Source: Duganella sp. CF458
Lineage (GTDB): Bacteria; Pseudomonadota; Gammaproteobacteria; Burkholderiales; Burkholderiaceae_D
Reading direction: 5' to 3'
NCBI RefSeq assembly: GCF_900113115.1
Contig: NZ_FOOF01000023.1
Coordinates: 25,328-89,327, forward strand
DNA: 64,000 nucleotides
The notes beneath the pieces are model-generated. The model was not told the DNA's origin, searched no databases, and was given only the letters and a program-made list of their open reading frames with translations. The stretch's first letter is position 1; each line of letters begins with the position of its first letter. Both the position numbers and the translations under genes were made by a program. Shown piece after piece: positions 16,348 to 25,220 of this stretch.

Positions 16348-16731
16348 TTAGGCGCCGTGTTTTGCCTTGTAGTCGTTCACAGCCGCCTTGATGGCGTCTT
16401 CAGCCAGGATGGAGCAGTGGATCTTCACTGGCGGCAGGGCCAGTTCTTCCGCGATCTGGGTGTTCTTGATGGCCAGCGCTTCATCCAGCGACTTGCCCTT
16501 CACCCATTCGGTCACCAGCGAGCTGGAGGCGATTGCCGAGCCGCAGCCGTAGGTCTTGAACTTTGCGTCTTCGATCTTGCCGTCCGCGCCGACCTTGATC
16601 TGCAGCTTCATCACGTCGCCGCAAGCAGGCGCGCCGACCATGCCGGTACCGACCGTCTCGTCGCCCTTTTCAAAGGAACCGACGTTGCGCGGGTTTTCGT
16701 AGTGGTCGAGGACTTTTTCCGAGTATGCCAT
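16348..16731 (-). CDS. iscU: Fe-S cluster scaffold IscU
   Basis: A 127-residue scaffold for [2Fe-2S] assembly. Ligands C37 (PACGD), C62 (YGCGSA), H104 and C105 are present. LPPVKIHCS at about 98-106 contains the HscA-recognition motif LPPVK. The ORF extends upstream to 16809 into iscS, but the conserved start MAYSEKVLDHYENPRN fixes the ATG at 16731. It follows iscS by 37 nt. Confidence 0.97.
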   Translation of the reverse strand: MAYSEKVLDHYENPRNVGSFEKGDETVGTGMVGAPACGDVMKLQIKVGADGKIEDAKFKTYGCGSAIASSSLVTEWVKGKSLDEALAIKNTQIAEELALPPVKIHCSILAEDAIKAAVNDYKAKHGA

Positions 16732-16768
16732 TTTGATGCTCCTGTAATCTAAGAATTCTGCTGTGCGC

Positions 16769-18034
16769 TTAGTGCGCCGCCCACTGGATGGTGGAGAGGT
16801 CCACGCCATCCTTGTACATTTCCCACAGCGGGGACAGTTCGCGCAGCTTGCCCACTTTGCCTTTCAGCAGTTCGACGGCGAAGTCGACGTCTTTTTCGGT
16901 GGTGAAGCGGCCGATGGTGAAACGGATCGAGCTGTGCGCCAGTTCGTCGCTGCGGCCCAGGGCACGCAGCACGTAGGACGGCTCCAGCGAAGCCGAGGTG
17001 CAGGCCGAACCGGACGATACGGCCAGGTCTTTCACGGCCATGATCAGGGACTCGCCTTCCACGAAGTTGAAGCTCACGTTCAGGTTGTGCGGCACGCGGT
17101 GGTCCATGTCGCCGTTGACGTAGGTTTCCTCGATTTCCTGCAGGCCGGTCGCCAGGCGGTCGCGCAGGGCGCGGATGCGGGCGATTTCGGACTCCATTTC
17201 CTCCTTGGCCAGGCGGAACGCTTCGCCCATCGCCACGATCTGGTGGGTTGGCAGGGTGCCGGAGCGCAGGCCGCGCTCGTGGCCGCCGCCGTGCATCTGC
17301 GCTTCGATACGCACGCGCGGCTTGCGGCAGACGTACAGGGCGCCCACGCCTTTCGGGCCGTAGGTCTTGTGCGCGGTGAAGGTCATCAGGTCGACTTTCA
17401 GCTCTTGCAGGTCGATCGCCACCTTGCCGGTCGCTTGCGCGGCGTCGCAGTGGAAGATGATGCCTTTCTTGCGGCAGAAGGCGGCGATTTCCTTGATCGG
17501 CTGGATCACGCCGATTTCATTGTTGACCATCATGACCGAGATCAGGATGGTGTCCGGACGCACGGCCGCTTCCAGTTGTTCGATGGTGATCAGGCCATTG
17601 TCCTGGGTATCCAGGTAGGTGGCGTCGAAGCCCTGGCGCTCCAGCTCACGCACGGTGTCCAGCACGGATTTGTGCTCGGTTTTCACGGTGATGATGTGCT
17701 TGCCCTTGGACTTGTAGAAGTTGGCCGCGCCTTTCAGGGCAAGGTTGTTCGATTCGGTGGCGCCGGAGGTCCAGATGATTTCGCGCGGGTCGGCGTTGAC
17801 CAGGGCGGCCACGTGGCCGCGCGCTTCTTCCACCGCTGCTTCCGCGGTCCAGCCGTACATGTGGCTGCGGGATGCCGGGTTGCCGAACTGTTCGCGCAGG
17901 TAAGGGATCATCTTGTCCGCAACGCGTGGATCGATCGGCGTGGTGGCCGAGTAGTCCATGTAAATCGGGAAGTGCGGCGCGGTCTTGAATTCTACCGGTG
18001 CTACCTGGGCGACGTTCTTTTCGGGGGCGTTCAT
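16769..18034 (-). CDS. iscS: Cysteine desulfurase IscS
   Basis: PLP enzyme that extracts sulfur from cysteine for Fe-S clusters, thiolated tRNA and other cofactors. The PLP lysine is K223 in TAHKTYGPKG, and the persulfide cysteine is C345 in the SSGSACTSASLEPSYVLRALG region. Compared with E. coli (K206, C328) all positions are shifted by 17, so the protein has a 17-residue N-terminal extension (starting MNAPEKNVAQVAPVEF) before the conserved IYMDYSATTP; an internal ATG at residue 26 would be too late. It follows iscR by 19 nt. Confidence 0.97.
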   Translation of the reverse strand: MNAPEKNVAQVAPVEFKTAPHFPIYMDYSATTPIDPRVADKMIPYLREQFGNPASRSHMYGWTAEAAVEEARGHVAALVNADPREIIWTSGATESNNLALKGAANFYKSKGKHIITVKTEHKSVLDTVRELERQGFDATYLDTQDNGLITIEQLEAAVRPDTILISVMMVNNEIGVIQPIKEIAAFCRKKGIIFHCDAAQATGKVAIDLQELKVDLMTFTAHKTYGPKGVGALYVCRKPRVRIEAQMHGGGHERGLRSGTLPTHQIVAMGEAFRLAKEEMESEIARIRALRDRLATGLQEIEETYVNGDMDHRVPHNLNVSFNFVEGESLIMAVKDLAVSSGSACTSASLEPSYVLRALGRSDELAHSSIRFTIGRFTTEKDVDFAVELLKGKVGKLRELSPLWEMYKDGVDLSTIQWAAH

Positions 18035-18053
18035 CTAAATTACTCCAATTCGG

Positions 18054-18536
18054 TTAACCGAGGGCTGCTTGGTTGCTGTTGCGGTGCACATGGACTGGCT
18101 GCTCTGCCGCGGCTTTGGCTTTTTGCTGGTCCACCAGGTCCTGCAGCGACACGGAATCCAGGTAGTCGACCATCTTTTCATTCAGGGTGGCCCACAGTTC
18201 GTGGGTCATGCAGCGGGCGCCGTTGGCGTGGTCGGCGCCGTGGCAATTCTCCTTGCCGCCGCACTGGGTTGCATCGAGCGGTTCGTCAACAGCAATAATG
18301 ATGTCGGCGACGGTCACCTTGTCTGCCTTGCGGGCCAGGCTGTAGCCGCCGCCAGGGCCGCGGATCGATTCCACGATTTCGTGGCGGCGCAGCTTGCCGA
18401 ACAATTGTTCGAGATAAGACAGGGAAATCGACTGGCGCTGGCTGATTCCGGAAAGCGTTACCGGACCCTTGCCCTGGCGCATGGCCAGGTCAATCATCGC
18501 AGTCACTGCAAAACGGCCTTTGGTAGTCAGACGCAT
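18054..18536 (-). CDS. iscR: Fe-S cluster-sensing Rrf2 regulator IscR
   Basis: A 160-residue Rrf2-family regulator that represses the isc operon when loaded with [2Fe-2S]. The winged HTH starts MRLTTKGRFAVTAMIDLA. Cluster ligands are C92, C98, then C109 and H112. In E. coli the third Cys is at 104 (C98-X5-C104), so this protein has five extra residues (around DHANG) in the ligand loop. A GTG precedes the ATG by one codon, but GAGG lies 5 nt before the ATG at 18536, so that start is used. Confidence 0.96.
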   Translation of the reverse strand: MRLTTKGRFAVTAMIDLAMRQGKGPVTLSGISQRQSISLSYLEQLFGKLRRHEIVESIRGPGGGYSLARKADKVTVADIIIAVDEPLDATQCGGKENCHGADHANGARCMTHELWATLNEKMVDYLDSVSLQDLVDQQKAKAAAEQPVHVHRNSNQAALG

Positions 18537-18559
18537 CACAACCTCGGTTCAACTCAGTT

Positions 18560-18587
18560 AAAATATCGTTCTGTTCTCGCAAATCAA
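18560..18587 (-). promoter_or_regulatory. Candidate iscR promoter
   Basis: On the minus strand TTGATT (18587-18582) and TATTTT (18565-18560) are separated by 16 nt. The predicted start point leaves a leader of only about 17 nt before the iscR ATG. The IscR-type operator lies 7 nt upstream of the -35. Confidence 0.5.
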
Positions 18588-18594
18588 AACCCGA

Positions 18595-18619
18595 TTACTT
18601 GAACGATTTAGTCAAGTAT
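18595..18619 (-). promoter_or_regulatory. IscR type-1-like operator upstream of the isc operon
   Basis: On the minus strand the site begins ATACTTGACTAAATC and ends GTTCAAGTA. It contains the perfect inverted repeat ACTTGA / TCAAGT (18597-18602 and 18612-18617) with a 9-nt spacer. It follows the published E. coli type-1 IscR pattern (ATA-S-YY-GACT-R-WWW-Y-AGTC-RR-S-TAT) at most positions, which supports feedback control by holo-IscR. Confidence 0.7.
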
Positions 18620-18695
18620 ACCAGACTTGCGCAGACCTTGCCGGACGCGCCTCTTGCTGTCCGAGGGGCAATTCGCGCCGGCGCGGCTACCCCGC

Positions 18696-19457
18696 TCAGC
18701 GCCTCAGCAGCCCCATCGGGCCAAACAGCGCCTGCATTTCCTTATTGGCAATAAACGACAGGTTGTAGGGATGTTCGGCGGCGATCTGCGGCAGCGCCTG
18801 CACGCTCGGCAACTTGTTCAGTTGCTCGGCGATTTTCCCCCACAGAATCAAGGTTGGCTGCTGGATGGCCAGCGACTGCATGACTGTTGCAAAGAATGGC
18901 AGCCAGGCCTTGGCGTCTTTCACGGGAGCAACATGCGCGCGGAACACCAGCGAGGCGTTCAGCAGCAGGAAGCCATGGCGGTGCAGGCGCTCCTGCATTT
19001 CGGCCAGGGTCTGGATGGCGGCGCCCGATTTGGCGCGGGTCGAGCAGGCAGCCAGCGCTTCACCGGCGGTATTCGACTCTTCCAGCTGGCCGTCGGCGAC
19101 CAGCAGCATTTTCATGAAGTTGCGCAGCGACGTGGCCTTGTTGACCGGCTTGGACAGGCCGCCGCCCGCTTGTTCCGACCACAGGCCCTGCACGGCGCCG
19201 TCCATGAAGCACACGCCCGTTGCGCTCTCTGCGCGCGGATAAGGCCCCTCCCCCACCAGCACATAGCGCACCTGGTCCAGCGGCTGCTGGAAGGCGGCGA
19301 ACAAGCGCAATTCGGTCGGCAGGTAGCTGTCGGCCGCCAGTTCAGGCAAGTAGGACGGGTTGGCCGCCGCCATCGCCTGCAGGCCGCGCTCCAGGATCGG
19401 GCGCCACGAAGGGTGGGCGCGGTCGAGCGCTTGCAGGATAGGGCTGGGAATCGTCAT
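18696..19457 (-). CDS. Uracil-DNA glycosylase superfamily protein with altered active site
   Basis: A 253-residue protein whose core VRYVLVGEGPYP (residues 63-74), the GVCFMD that follows, and the terminal EHPYNLSFI region align with the Ung fold positions VVILGQDPYHG, GLCFS and HPSPLS. In true family-1 Ung the water-activating Asp sits in GQDPYH; here the motif is GEGPYP (G69-P74), so Asp and His are both missing, and the Leu-loop HPSP is HPYN. Base excision by the usual mechanism is therefore doubtful. The coding sequence is intact and GC-typical, suggesting a retained, changed function. It is a singleton downstream of the TPR gene. Confidence 0.7.
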   Translation of the reverse strand: MTIPSPILQALDRAHPSWRPILERGLQAMAAANPSYLPELAADSYLPTELRLFAAFQQPLDQVRYVLVGEGPYPRAESATGVCFMDGAVQGLWSEQAGGGLSKPVNKATSLRNFMKMLLVADGQLEESNTAGEALAACSTRAKSGAAIQTLAEMQERLHRHGFLLLNASLVFRAHVAPVKDAKAWLPFFATVMQSLAIQQPTLILWGKIAEQLNKLPSVQALPQIAAEHPYNLSFIANKEMQALFGPMGLLRR

Positions 19458-19550
19458 GGCGGCTGTCGGCGATAGGCAAAGGCGAGATTGTATCGCCGCC
19501 AGCCGGCGCGGTCTATGGCTGGCAGGTGATCGCGCCTGCGCTCCATGCCG

Positions 19551-20891
19551 CTACTCCGCCAGGGAATCCGAATGCTTCAGCTTGACGTTGGCGGCACGCA
19601 GCTTGCGATACAGGAAGGCTACGGCCAACAAGGCGGCCGCCGCCAGGGCAGCGGCAACCGACCAGGCCAGCCGCAACTTCGACTGGTTGCGCAACTCTTT
19701 CGAGTTTTCCCCGTTCTGGCGCAACAGTTCTTCGTCCTCGCGCTCTTTTTTCTGGATCTGGGACTGGGCCGTGCTGGCGTCCAGCGCCTTGCGCCTGGCC
19801 CGCGCATAGACCTGCAGGGCCAGTTCTTTCAGGCCCACGTATTCCAGCGCCCGCGCATATTCGGACAGCGCGTCGGCATCCATCATCTCGATGTTGACCG
19901 CCTCGATCGCTTCGCGCCCCACGTCCAGCTGGCCCAGGTAGATCAGGGCGATCCCCTCGTTAAACTGCGAAATTTCCGCCATTTCGGTGTTGCCGGTGGC
20001 CAGGGCCGCTTTCTTCGACTCCTGGCTGAGCGCCAGCGCTTCCCTGTAATCCTGGCTTTTCAGGCTCATGTCGGCCAGGGTGACCTGCAACTCGGGCACA
20101 TCTTCGTCCATGCGATGCTTCTGGAGCCATGCCACCACATCGTTCAGGGCATCCCGCGCGCGCGCAACCTGGCCCGCGCTTTCGGCGATTTCCCACTCGG
20201 CATAACGGGCGCGGATCATCGGGCCGTCGAGCGGGATCAGTGCGGCCTTGGCCTTCAACACGTCGATCGACTTGAGCGCTTCCTGGCTGCCGCCGGCCAG
20301 GCCATTCAATGCATACGCCCTGGCGCGCAAGGCCATGAACTGGGCGAGGGGCTGGCCCGACTTGTCGGCCAGCGCCACGGCACGGTCGATGTACTCGAGT
20401 CCCTTGCGGCCATTGCCCTGCCGGATTTCGTCCTGGCCGACCGTGAGTATCACTTTGGCCTGCAGCGCAAAGTCGCTGGTCTGGTCGGCCAGCTGGCGCG
20501 CCATTTCCAGGTTTTTGCTGGCCGCTTCCCTATCGTCGAGGGCGGAAAACAGGTAGGAACGGTCGAGCAAGCTGTTGGCGATGATCGACTCGTCATCCAA
20601 CTGACGGCCGATGCGCTCTTCCTCTGCCACCGCCTGCAGCGACGCGGCACGGTCCGCGCTCCGGGTTACCTTGCTGAGTACCGAGAAATAGGTCGCCTGG
20701 TCGCGCTGCGGCCACTGCCCCACTTGCGGTTTCAGCTTCTGCAGTTCGGCCAGGGTGCCACCGGTGGCCAGGTAGGAAAACTCGCGCAATTGCTCCAGGC
20801 GGGCCGACACATCCTGCCCCCAGGCCGGCGCCTGGAACAGCATGGCGGCCAGGAGAGGCATGCCGAGCATGCGCGGAATATTGCAAAACAT
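19551..20891 (-). CDS. TPR membrane protein; likely diguanylate-cyclase sensor without its GGDEF domain
   Basis: A 446-residue protein with a signal peptide (cleavage near AWG-QDV), a long periplasmic TPR-like helical repeat region (about residues 30-370), a coiled segment (QIQKKEREDEELLRQNGEN), one transmembrane helix (about 405-427, AWSVAAALAAAALLAVAFLY) and then only 18 residues ending KLRAANVKLKHSDSLAE. In related periplasmic-TPR sensors this membrane-proximal helix leads straight into a GGDEF domain. Here a stop codon follows and the next 90 nt contain no GGDEF remnant. It may be a truncated sensor or a stand-alone partner protein. Confidence 0.7.
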   Translation of the reverse strand: MFCNIPRMLGMPLLAAMLFQAPAWGQDVSARLEQLREFSYLATGGTLAELQKLKPQVGQWPQRDQATYFSVLSKVTRSADRAASLQAVAEEERIGRQLDDESIIANSLLDRSYLFSALDDREAASKNLEMARQLADQTSDFALQAKVILTVGQDEIRQGNGRKGLEYIDRAVALADKSGQPLAQFMALRARAYALNGLAGGSQEALKSIDVLKAKAALIPLDGPMIRARYAEWEIAESAGQVARARDALNDVVAWLQKHRMDEDVPELQVTLADMSLKSQDYREALALSQESKKAALATGNTEMAEISQFNEGIALIYLGQLDVGREAIEAVNIEMMDADALSEYARALEYVGLKELALQVYARARRKALDASTAQSQIQKKEREDEELLRQNGENSKELRNQSKLRLAWSVAAALAAAALLAVAFLYRKLRAANVKLKHSDSLAE

Positions 20892-20924
20892 ACAGCTTTC
20901 GATTTGATAGTAAGTAAAGATATT

Positions 20925-21353
20925 TTACTGCCCAGCAAACAAATCGTGGGCATTCAAGATGGCGAAAGCGATTTCGGGGTGACGATCCAGGCATTTCCGT
21001 ATCGCCGCGGGTACAGATTGGCGCGTCTTGCGGCATAGGCCGGGCCGGTCGCCCAGCTCGATCTGGAAGCCGCGCACCGTGCGCACTTCATTCGGGCCGG
21101 GGGTGATACGCACCGAAACGCCCAACTGCTCTTGCAGCCGCTGGCCAACGCGCATCAGCTCAGCATAGGTGGAAATGGCCTCGATGCGCTCGAGCAGGCG
21201 CTTCTCTTCTTCCTTGGTCAGAAGCAGCACGCGCAAGTCGGCCTGCGGGTCCTCCAGCAGCGACTCGCGCTGGCAGTCGCAGGCGCCCGGCGGGCACTCC
21301 TTGCGGATGGGGAAAGGCGGCATCGTCATCGCCCCAGTATCCGTTGCTTGCAT
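20925..21353 (-). CDS. Hypothetical protein with N-terminal Cys cluster
   Basis: I do not recognise this 142-residue soluble protein. A short Cys-rich stretch (KECPPGACDCQRES, residues 18-31) is followed by a helical region (KEEEKRLLERIEAISTYAELMRVG) and a beta-rich C-terminal half ending in a helix (AIRKCLDRHPEIAFAILNAHDLF). The cysteines could bind a metal. Starts at 21353, 21329 or 21323 are all possible; none has a strong Shine-Dalgarno. It is divergent from the histidine kinase gene and upstream of the TPR gene on the same strand. Confidence 0.6.
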   Translation of the reverse strand: MQATDTGAMTMPPFPIRKECPPGACDCQRESLLEDPQADLRVLLLTKEEEKRLLERIEAISTYAELMRVGQRLQEQLGVSVRITPGPNEVRTVRGFQIELGDRPGLCRKTRQSVPAAIRKCLDRHPEIAFAILNAHDLFAGQ

Positions 21354-21456
21354 CGTGCTGTCAAACGCGGCCGGGGCGCTTTACAGAGGACTCTTGTGTG
21401 CGCCGTTGAAGTTTCGTACAGTGCAGAATTGCTAAAAATTACAGTTCGAGAAATAT

Positions 21457-24400
21457 GTGACTACCAAACCGGAAGGCCTGCAATTCCTTGCTTCTCCAGG
21501 TTCGCTAGGCCGGCAGATTGCGGCCTTCGACTGGTCTTCCACGCCGCTTGGCCCGCTCGCTGATTGGCCGCAGAGCCTGCGCACCACCGTCAACCTGATG
21601 CTCAACTCGAGCCACCCGATCTGGATCGGCTGGGGCCCGCACGCCACCTTTCTCTACAACGACGCCTACATCGACGTGCTGGGCGCGGCCAAGCACCCGT
21701 GGGCGCTGGGCCGGCCGGCGCAGGAAGTCTGGGCCGAGATCTGGCATTTTTGCGGCCCGCTGGCAGACAAGGTGTTCCAGCGCGCCGAACCAAGCTATGT
21801 CGACGCGGTCCAACTGTTCATGAGCCGCGGCGACTGGGTGGAGGAAGTCTGGTACTCCTTCTCGTATAGCCCGATCTTCAACGAAGCCGGCGCCGTGGGC
21901 GGCCTGTTCTGCCCTTCCACCGACACCACCGATACGCGCCTGAACGCGCGCCGCCTGGCCGCGCTGTCGACCCTGTCGGCCAGCGCCCTGCGCGAGCCGG
22001 ACGTGGCCAGCGCCTGTGCCACCGCCATGCACACCATCGCCGGGAATCCGGCGGACATCCCGTTCGCCCTGCTGTTCAAGCGGGTGGGCGACACGATGCG
22101 CCTGCAGCAAACCGCGCACGTGGCGGAGCAGGCTTGCGAGCTGGCGCTGTGGCCGGTCGACGCGGTGCTGGAAAGCGGCGAACCGGTGACGTTTGCGACC
22201 GCCGGCATGCCCGGCCTGCCGCGCGGCCTGGCCGGGCAAGAGGTAAGGGTGGCGCTGGCCTTGCCGATCACCGACGGCGTACTGGTGCTGGGCACCAGTC
22301 CGGTGCGCCAGCTCGATGCCGAATACCGCACCTTCTGCGAGCTGGTGGCGGGACAGCTGTCAGCTGCGGTGCAGAACGCCAGCGCCGCGGCCGAGCAGCG
22401 CCAGCGCGCCGAAGCGCTGGCGGAGCTGGACCGGGCCAAGACCGCCTTCTTCAGCAACGTGAGCCATGAGTTCCGCACCCCGCTGACGCTGATGCTCGGT
22501 CCCATCGAAGAGGCATTGAACGACAGCGCCAGCCGCCTGCCTGCCGCGCATCACGAGCGCTTGCGGCTGGCCCAGCGCAATGCCTTGCGCCTGCAAAAGC
22601 TGGTCAACACCTTGCTCGATTTCTCGCGCGTGCAGGCCGGGCGCATGCAGGCCAGTTACGCCCAGGTCGACCTGGCAGCCCTCACCCGCGACCTGGCCAG
22701 CGGCTTCCGGTCGGTAGTTGAAAGCGCGGGCCTGACCCTGGCCGTCGACTGCGAAGAGATCGATGCCCACGCCTGGGTCGATATCGCGCTGTTCGAAAAG
22801 ATCGTCCTGAACCTGCTGTCCAATGCCTTCAAGTTCACTTTTGATGGCGGCATCACGGTCAGCCTGCGCCAGCAAGGCCAGGCAGCCGTGCTGGCGGTCA
22901 CCGACACCGGCGTCGGCATATCGGACGATCAACAGCAGCACATCTTCGAGCGCTTCCGCCGCGTGGAAGGCGCACGCTCGCGTACCCACGAAGGTTCCGG
23001 CATCGGCCTGGCGCTGGTGCGCGACCTGGTAGAGCTGCTGCACGGCCGCATCGAACTGGCAAGCACGCTGGGCACTGGCAGCACCTTCACCATCACGCTG
23101 CCGCTGGGCCGCAGCCACCTGCGCGACGACCAGTTGTGCAACGATGGCACCGCCGACACCAGTGAAATACGCGAAGCCTTCCGGCTGGAGGCGCAGCGCT
23201 GGCTGCCGGAAGAAGACAGCGAGGAACCATTCCTCGACCTGGCCGACGACGACAGCGTGCTGACCCTGGGCGCGCGCGTGCTGGTGGTGGACGACAATGC
23301 CGACATGCGCGACTACCTGGCGCGCCTGCTGCGCCAGCGCTGGCACGTCCGCACCGCCGCCAACGGCCGCGAAGCGCTGGAAGCCATGGCGGGCGAACTG
23401 CCGGACCTGGTGGTGTCCGACGTGATGATGCCGGAGCTGGACGGCTTCGGCCTGATCGCCGCCATGCGCGCCGAGCGGGCGCTGCACGACGTGCCGGTGC
23501 TGCTGCTGTCGGCCCGCGCCGGGGAAGAGGCGCGCATCGAAGGCGTCAATGCCGGCGCCGACGACTACCTGGTCAAGCCCTTCTCCGCGCGCGAACTGTT
23601 GACGCGCGTGGACTCGCAACTGATGCGGGCCCGCATCCGCCAGGCCGAACGCGCCCATATGGCGCGCATGGCCAGCACCTTCCAGCAGGCGCCGGCCGCC
23701 ATCGCCATCGTGCGCGGCCCCGACCTTGGCTTTGAACTGGCCAACGACCGTTTCGTGGAGCTGAGCTGGCGGCGCGAGCTGATTGGCTTGCCGATGCGGC
23801 GAGCCTTCCCCGAACTGGAGGGCCAGGGCATGCTGGAAGAGGTGGAATTGGCGCTGGTGAGCGGCCAGCCGGTGTCCGGCAAGGCGCGCCGCGTCATGCT
23901 GAAGCGCGAAAGCGGCCTGCAGGAATGCTTCTTCGATTACGTGCACCAGCCGGTACGCAATGCGCGCGGCGAAGTGGACCGTGTCGCCATCGTGGCCTTT
24001 GAAGTGACGGAGCTGGTGCGTGCGCGGCGCGACGCCGAACTGGCAAACCGTACCAAGGACGATTTCCTGGCCATGGTGGGGCATGAGCTGCGCAATCCGC
24101 TGTCGCCGATCCTGATCGCGCTGGAACTGATGCGGCTGAAAGGCGTTGGCGGGCTGGCGCGCGAACATGCCGCCATCGAGCGCCAGGCCCACCACCTGGT
24201 GCGGCTGGTGGACGACCTGCTGGACGTCGCGCGCATCGCGCAGGGCAAGATCGCGCTGCGGCTGGAGCGCGTCGAACTGGCGAAGCTCTTGGCGCAAGCG
24301 CTGGAAACCGTCAGCGGCCTGCTGGAAGAACGCCAGCAGGCACTGGAGCTGGAAGTGCCGGCGCAGGGCCTGGCGATCGATGCCGACCCGATGCGCTTTG

Positions 24401-25134
24401 TGCAGGTGCTGGTCAACCTGTTGACCAATGCGGCCAAGTATTCCAACCCGGGCGGGCAGATCCTGGTGCATGCGGCAGCCGCCCAGGGCAGCGTCGTGAT
24501 CAAAGTGCGCGATACCGGCATCGGCATCGATGCCGGCATGCTGCCGCACCTGTTCGACAAATTCATGCAAGCGCCGCAATCGATCGACCGCTCGCGCGGC
24601 GGGCTGGGGCTGGGCCTGGCGATCGCCCGCAGCCTGGTGCAGCTGCACGGCGGCGAAATCGAGGCGCACAGCGGCGGCGTCGGGGCCGGCAGCGAATTCA
24701 CCATCCGCGTGCCGCAGGCCAGCGAACAGGCCGGCGCGCCTGCCTTGGACGCCACGCCGGTCCGGCCGGCCGCCGTGACGCCGCGCCGCGTGCTGCTGGT
24801 GGACGACAACCAGGACGTGTTGCAAGGCTTGCGCGCCTTGCTTGAAGTCGGCGGCCATGAAGTACAGGCGGTGGGCGATCCCGCCAGCGCGCTGCGGGCC
24901 AGCGCCAGCTTCGTACCCGACCTGGCCATCCTCGACATCGGCCTGCCCGGCATGGACGGTTACGAGCTGGCCACCGAATTGCGGCGCCGGCCCGGTTTTG
25001 GCAACACGCGGCTGGTGGCCTTGTCCGGCTATGGCCAGCCGGCCGACCAGGCGCGCGCCCGCGCCGCCGGTTTCGCGGTCCATCTTGTCAAGCCAATTAC
25101 ACCGGCCCAGCTTTACTCCCTGCTGGTCGACTAA
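21457..25134 (+). CDS. Double-hybrid sensor histidine kinase/response regulator (PAS-GAF-HK-REC-PAS-HK-REC)
   Basis: A 1225-residue soluble signalling protein with two complete kinase modules. Order: a PAS-like input domain (about 18-160, FDWSSTPLGPLADWPQSLR), a GAF-like region (165-320), HisKA with H337 (NVSHEFRTPLT) and HATPase, a receiver with phosphoacceptor D655 (DVMMPELDG) and K707, a PAS region (about 735-855), a second HisKA with H876 (VGHELRNPLS) and HATPase, and a C-terminal receiver with D1160 (ILDIGLPGMDG) and K1212. No transmembrane segment is seen, so it senses internal or diffusible cues. The start is a GTG. It lies 86 nt upstream of a GGDEF gene, a plausible partner. Confidence 0.95.
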   Translation: MTTKPEGLQFLASPGSLGRQIAAFDWSSTPLGPLADWPQSLRTTVNLMLNSSHPIWIGWGPHATFLYNDAYIDVLGAAKHPWALGRPAQEVWAEIWHFCGPLADKVFQRAEPSYVDAVQLFMSRGDWVEEVWYSFSYSPIFNEAGAVGGLFCPSTDTTDTRLNARRLAALSTLSASALREPDVASACATAMHTIAGNPADIPFALLFKRVGDTMRLQQTAHVAEQACELALWPVDAVLESGEPVTFATAGMPGLPRGLAGQEVRVALALPITDGVLVLGTSPVRQLDAEYRTFCELVAGQLSAAVQNASAAAEQRQRAEALAELDRAKTAFFSNVSHEFRTPLTLMLGPIEEALNDSASRLPAAHHERLRLAQRNALRLQKLVNTLLDFSRVQAGRMQASYAQVDLAALTRDLASGFRSVVESAGLTLAVDCEEIDAHAWVDIALFEKIVLNLLSNAFKFTFDGGITVSLRQQGQAAVLAVTDTGVGISDDQQQHIFERFRRVEGARSRTHEGSGIGLALVRDLVELLHGRIELASTLGTGSTFTITLPLGRSHLRDDQLCNDGTADTSEIREAFRLEAQRWLPEEDSEEPFLDLADDDSVLTLGARVLVVDDNADMRDYLARLLRQRWHVRTAANGREALEAMAGELPDLVVSDVMMPELDGFGLIAAMRAERALHDVPVLLLSARAGEEARIEGVNAGADDYLVKPFSARELLTRVDSQLMRARIRQAERAHMARMASTFQQAPAAIAIVRGPDLGFELANDRFVELSWRRELIGLPMRRAFPELEGQGMLEEVELALVSGQPVSGKARRVMLKRESGLQECFFDYVHQPVRNARGEVDRVAIVAFEVTELVRARRDAELANRTKDDFLAMVGHELRNPLSPILIALELMRLKGVGGLAREHAAIERQAHHLVRLVDDLLDVARIAQGKIALRLERVELAKLLAQALETVSGLLEERQQALELEVPAQGLAIDADPMRFVQVLVNLLTNAAKYSNPGGQILVHAAAAQGSVVIKVRDTGIGIDAGMLPHLFDKFMQAPQSIDRSRGGLGLGLAIARSLVQLHGGEIEAHSGGVGAGSEFTIRVPQASEQAGAPALDATPVRPAAVTPRRVLLVDDNQDVLQGLRALLEVGGHEVQAVGDPASALRASASFVPDLAILDIGLPGMDGYELATELRRRPGFGNTRLVALSGYGQPADQARARAAGFAVHLVKPITPAQLYSLLVD

Positions 25135-25220
25135 ATGCGTCGGCAGCGTTGCAAAGCTGCCACGATAGTTGCATCAGGGGAAATTTAGTTGCACGCGACC
25201 GTGCTACACTCGTTTCCCCT

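Noticed and set aside
22360..25083. 907-codon minus ORF opposite the hybrid kinase
   Set aside because: Antisense to a well-supported multidomain kinase; the composition is a codon-bias artefact.
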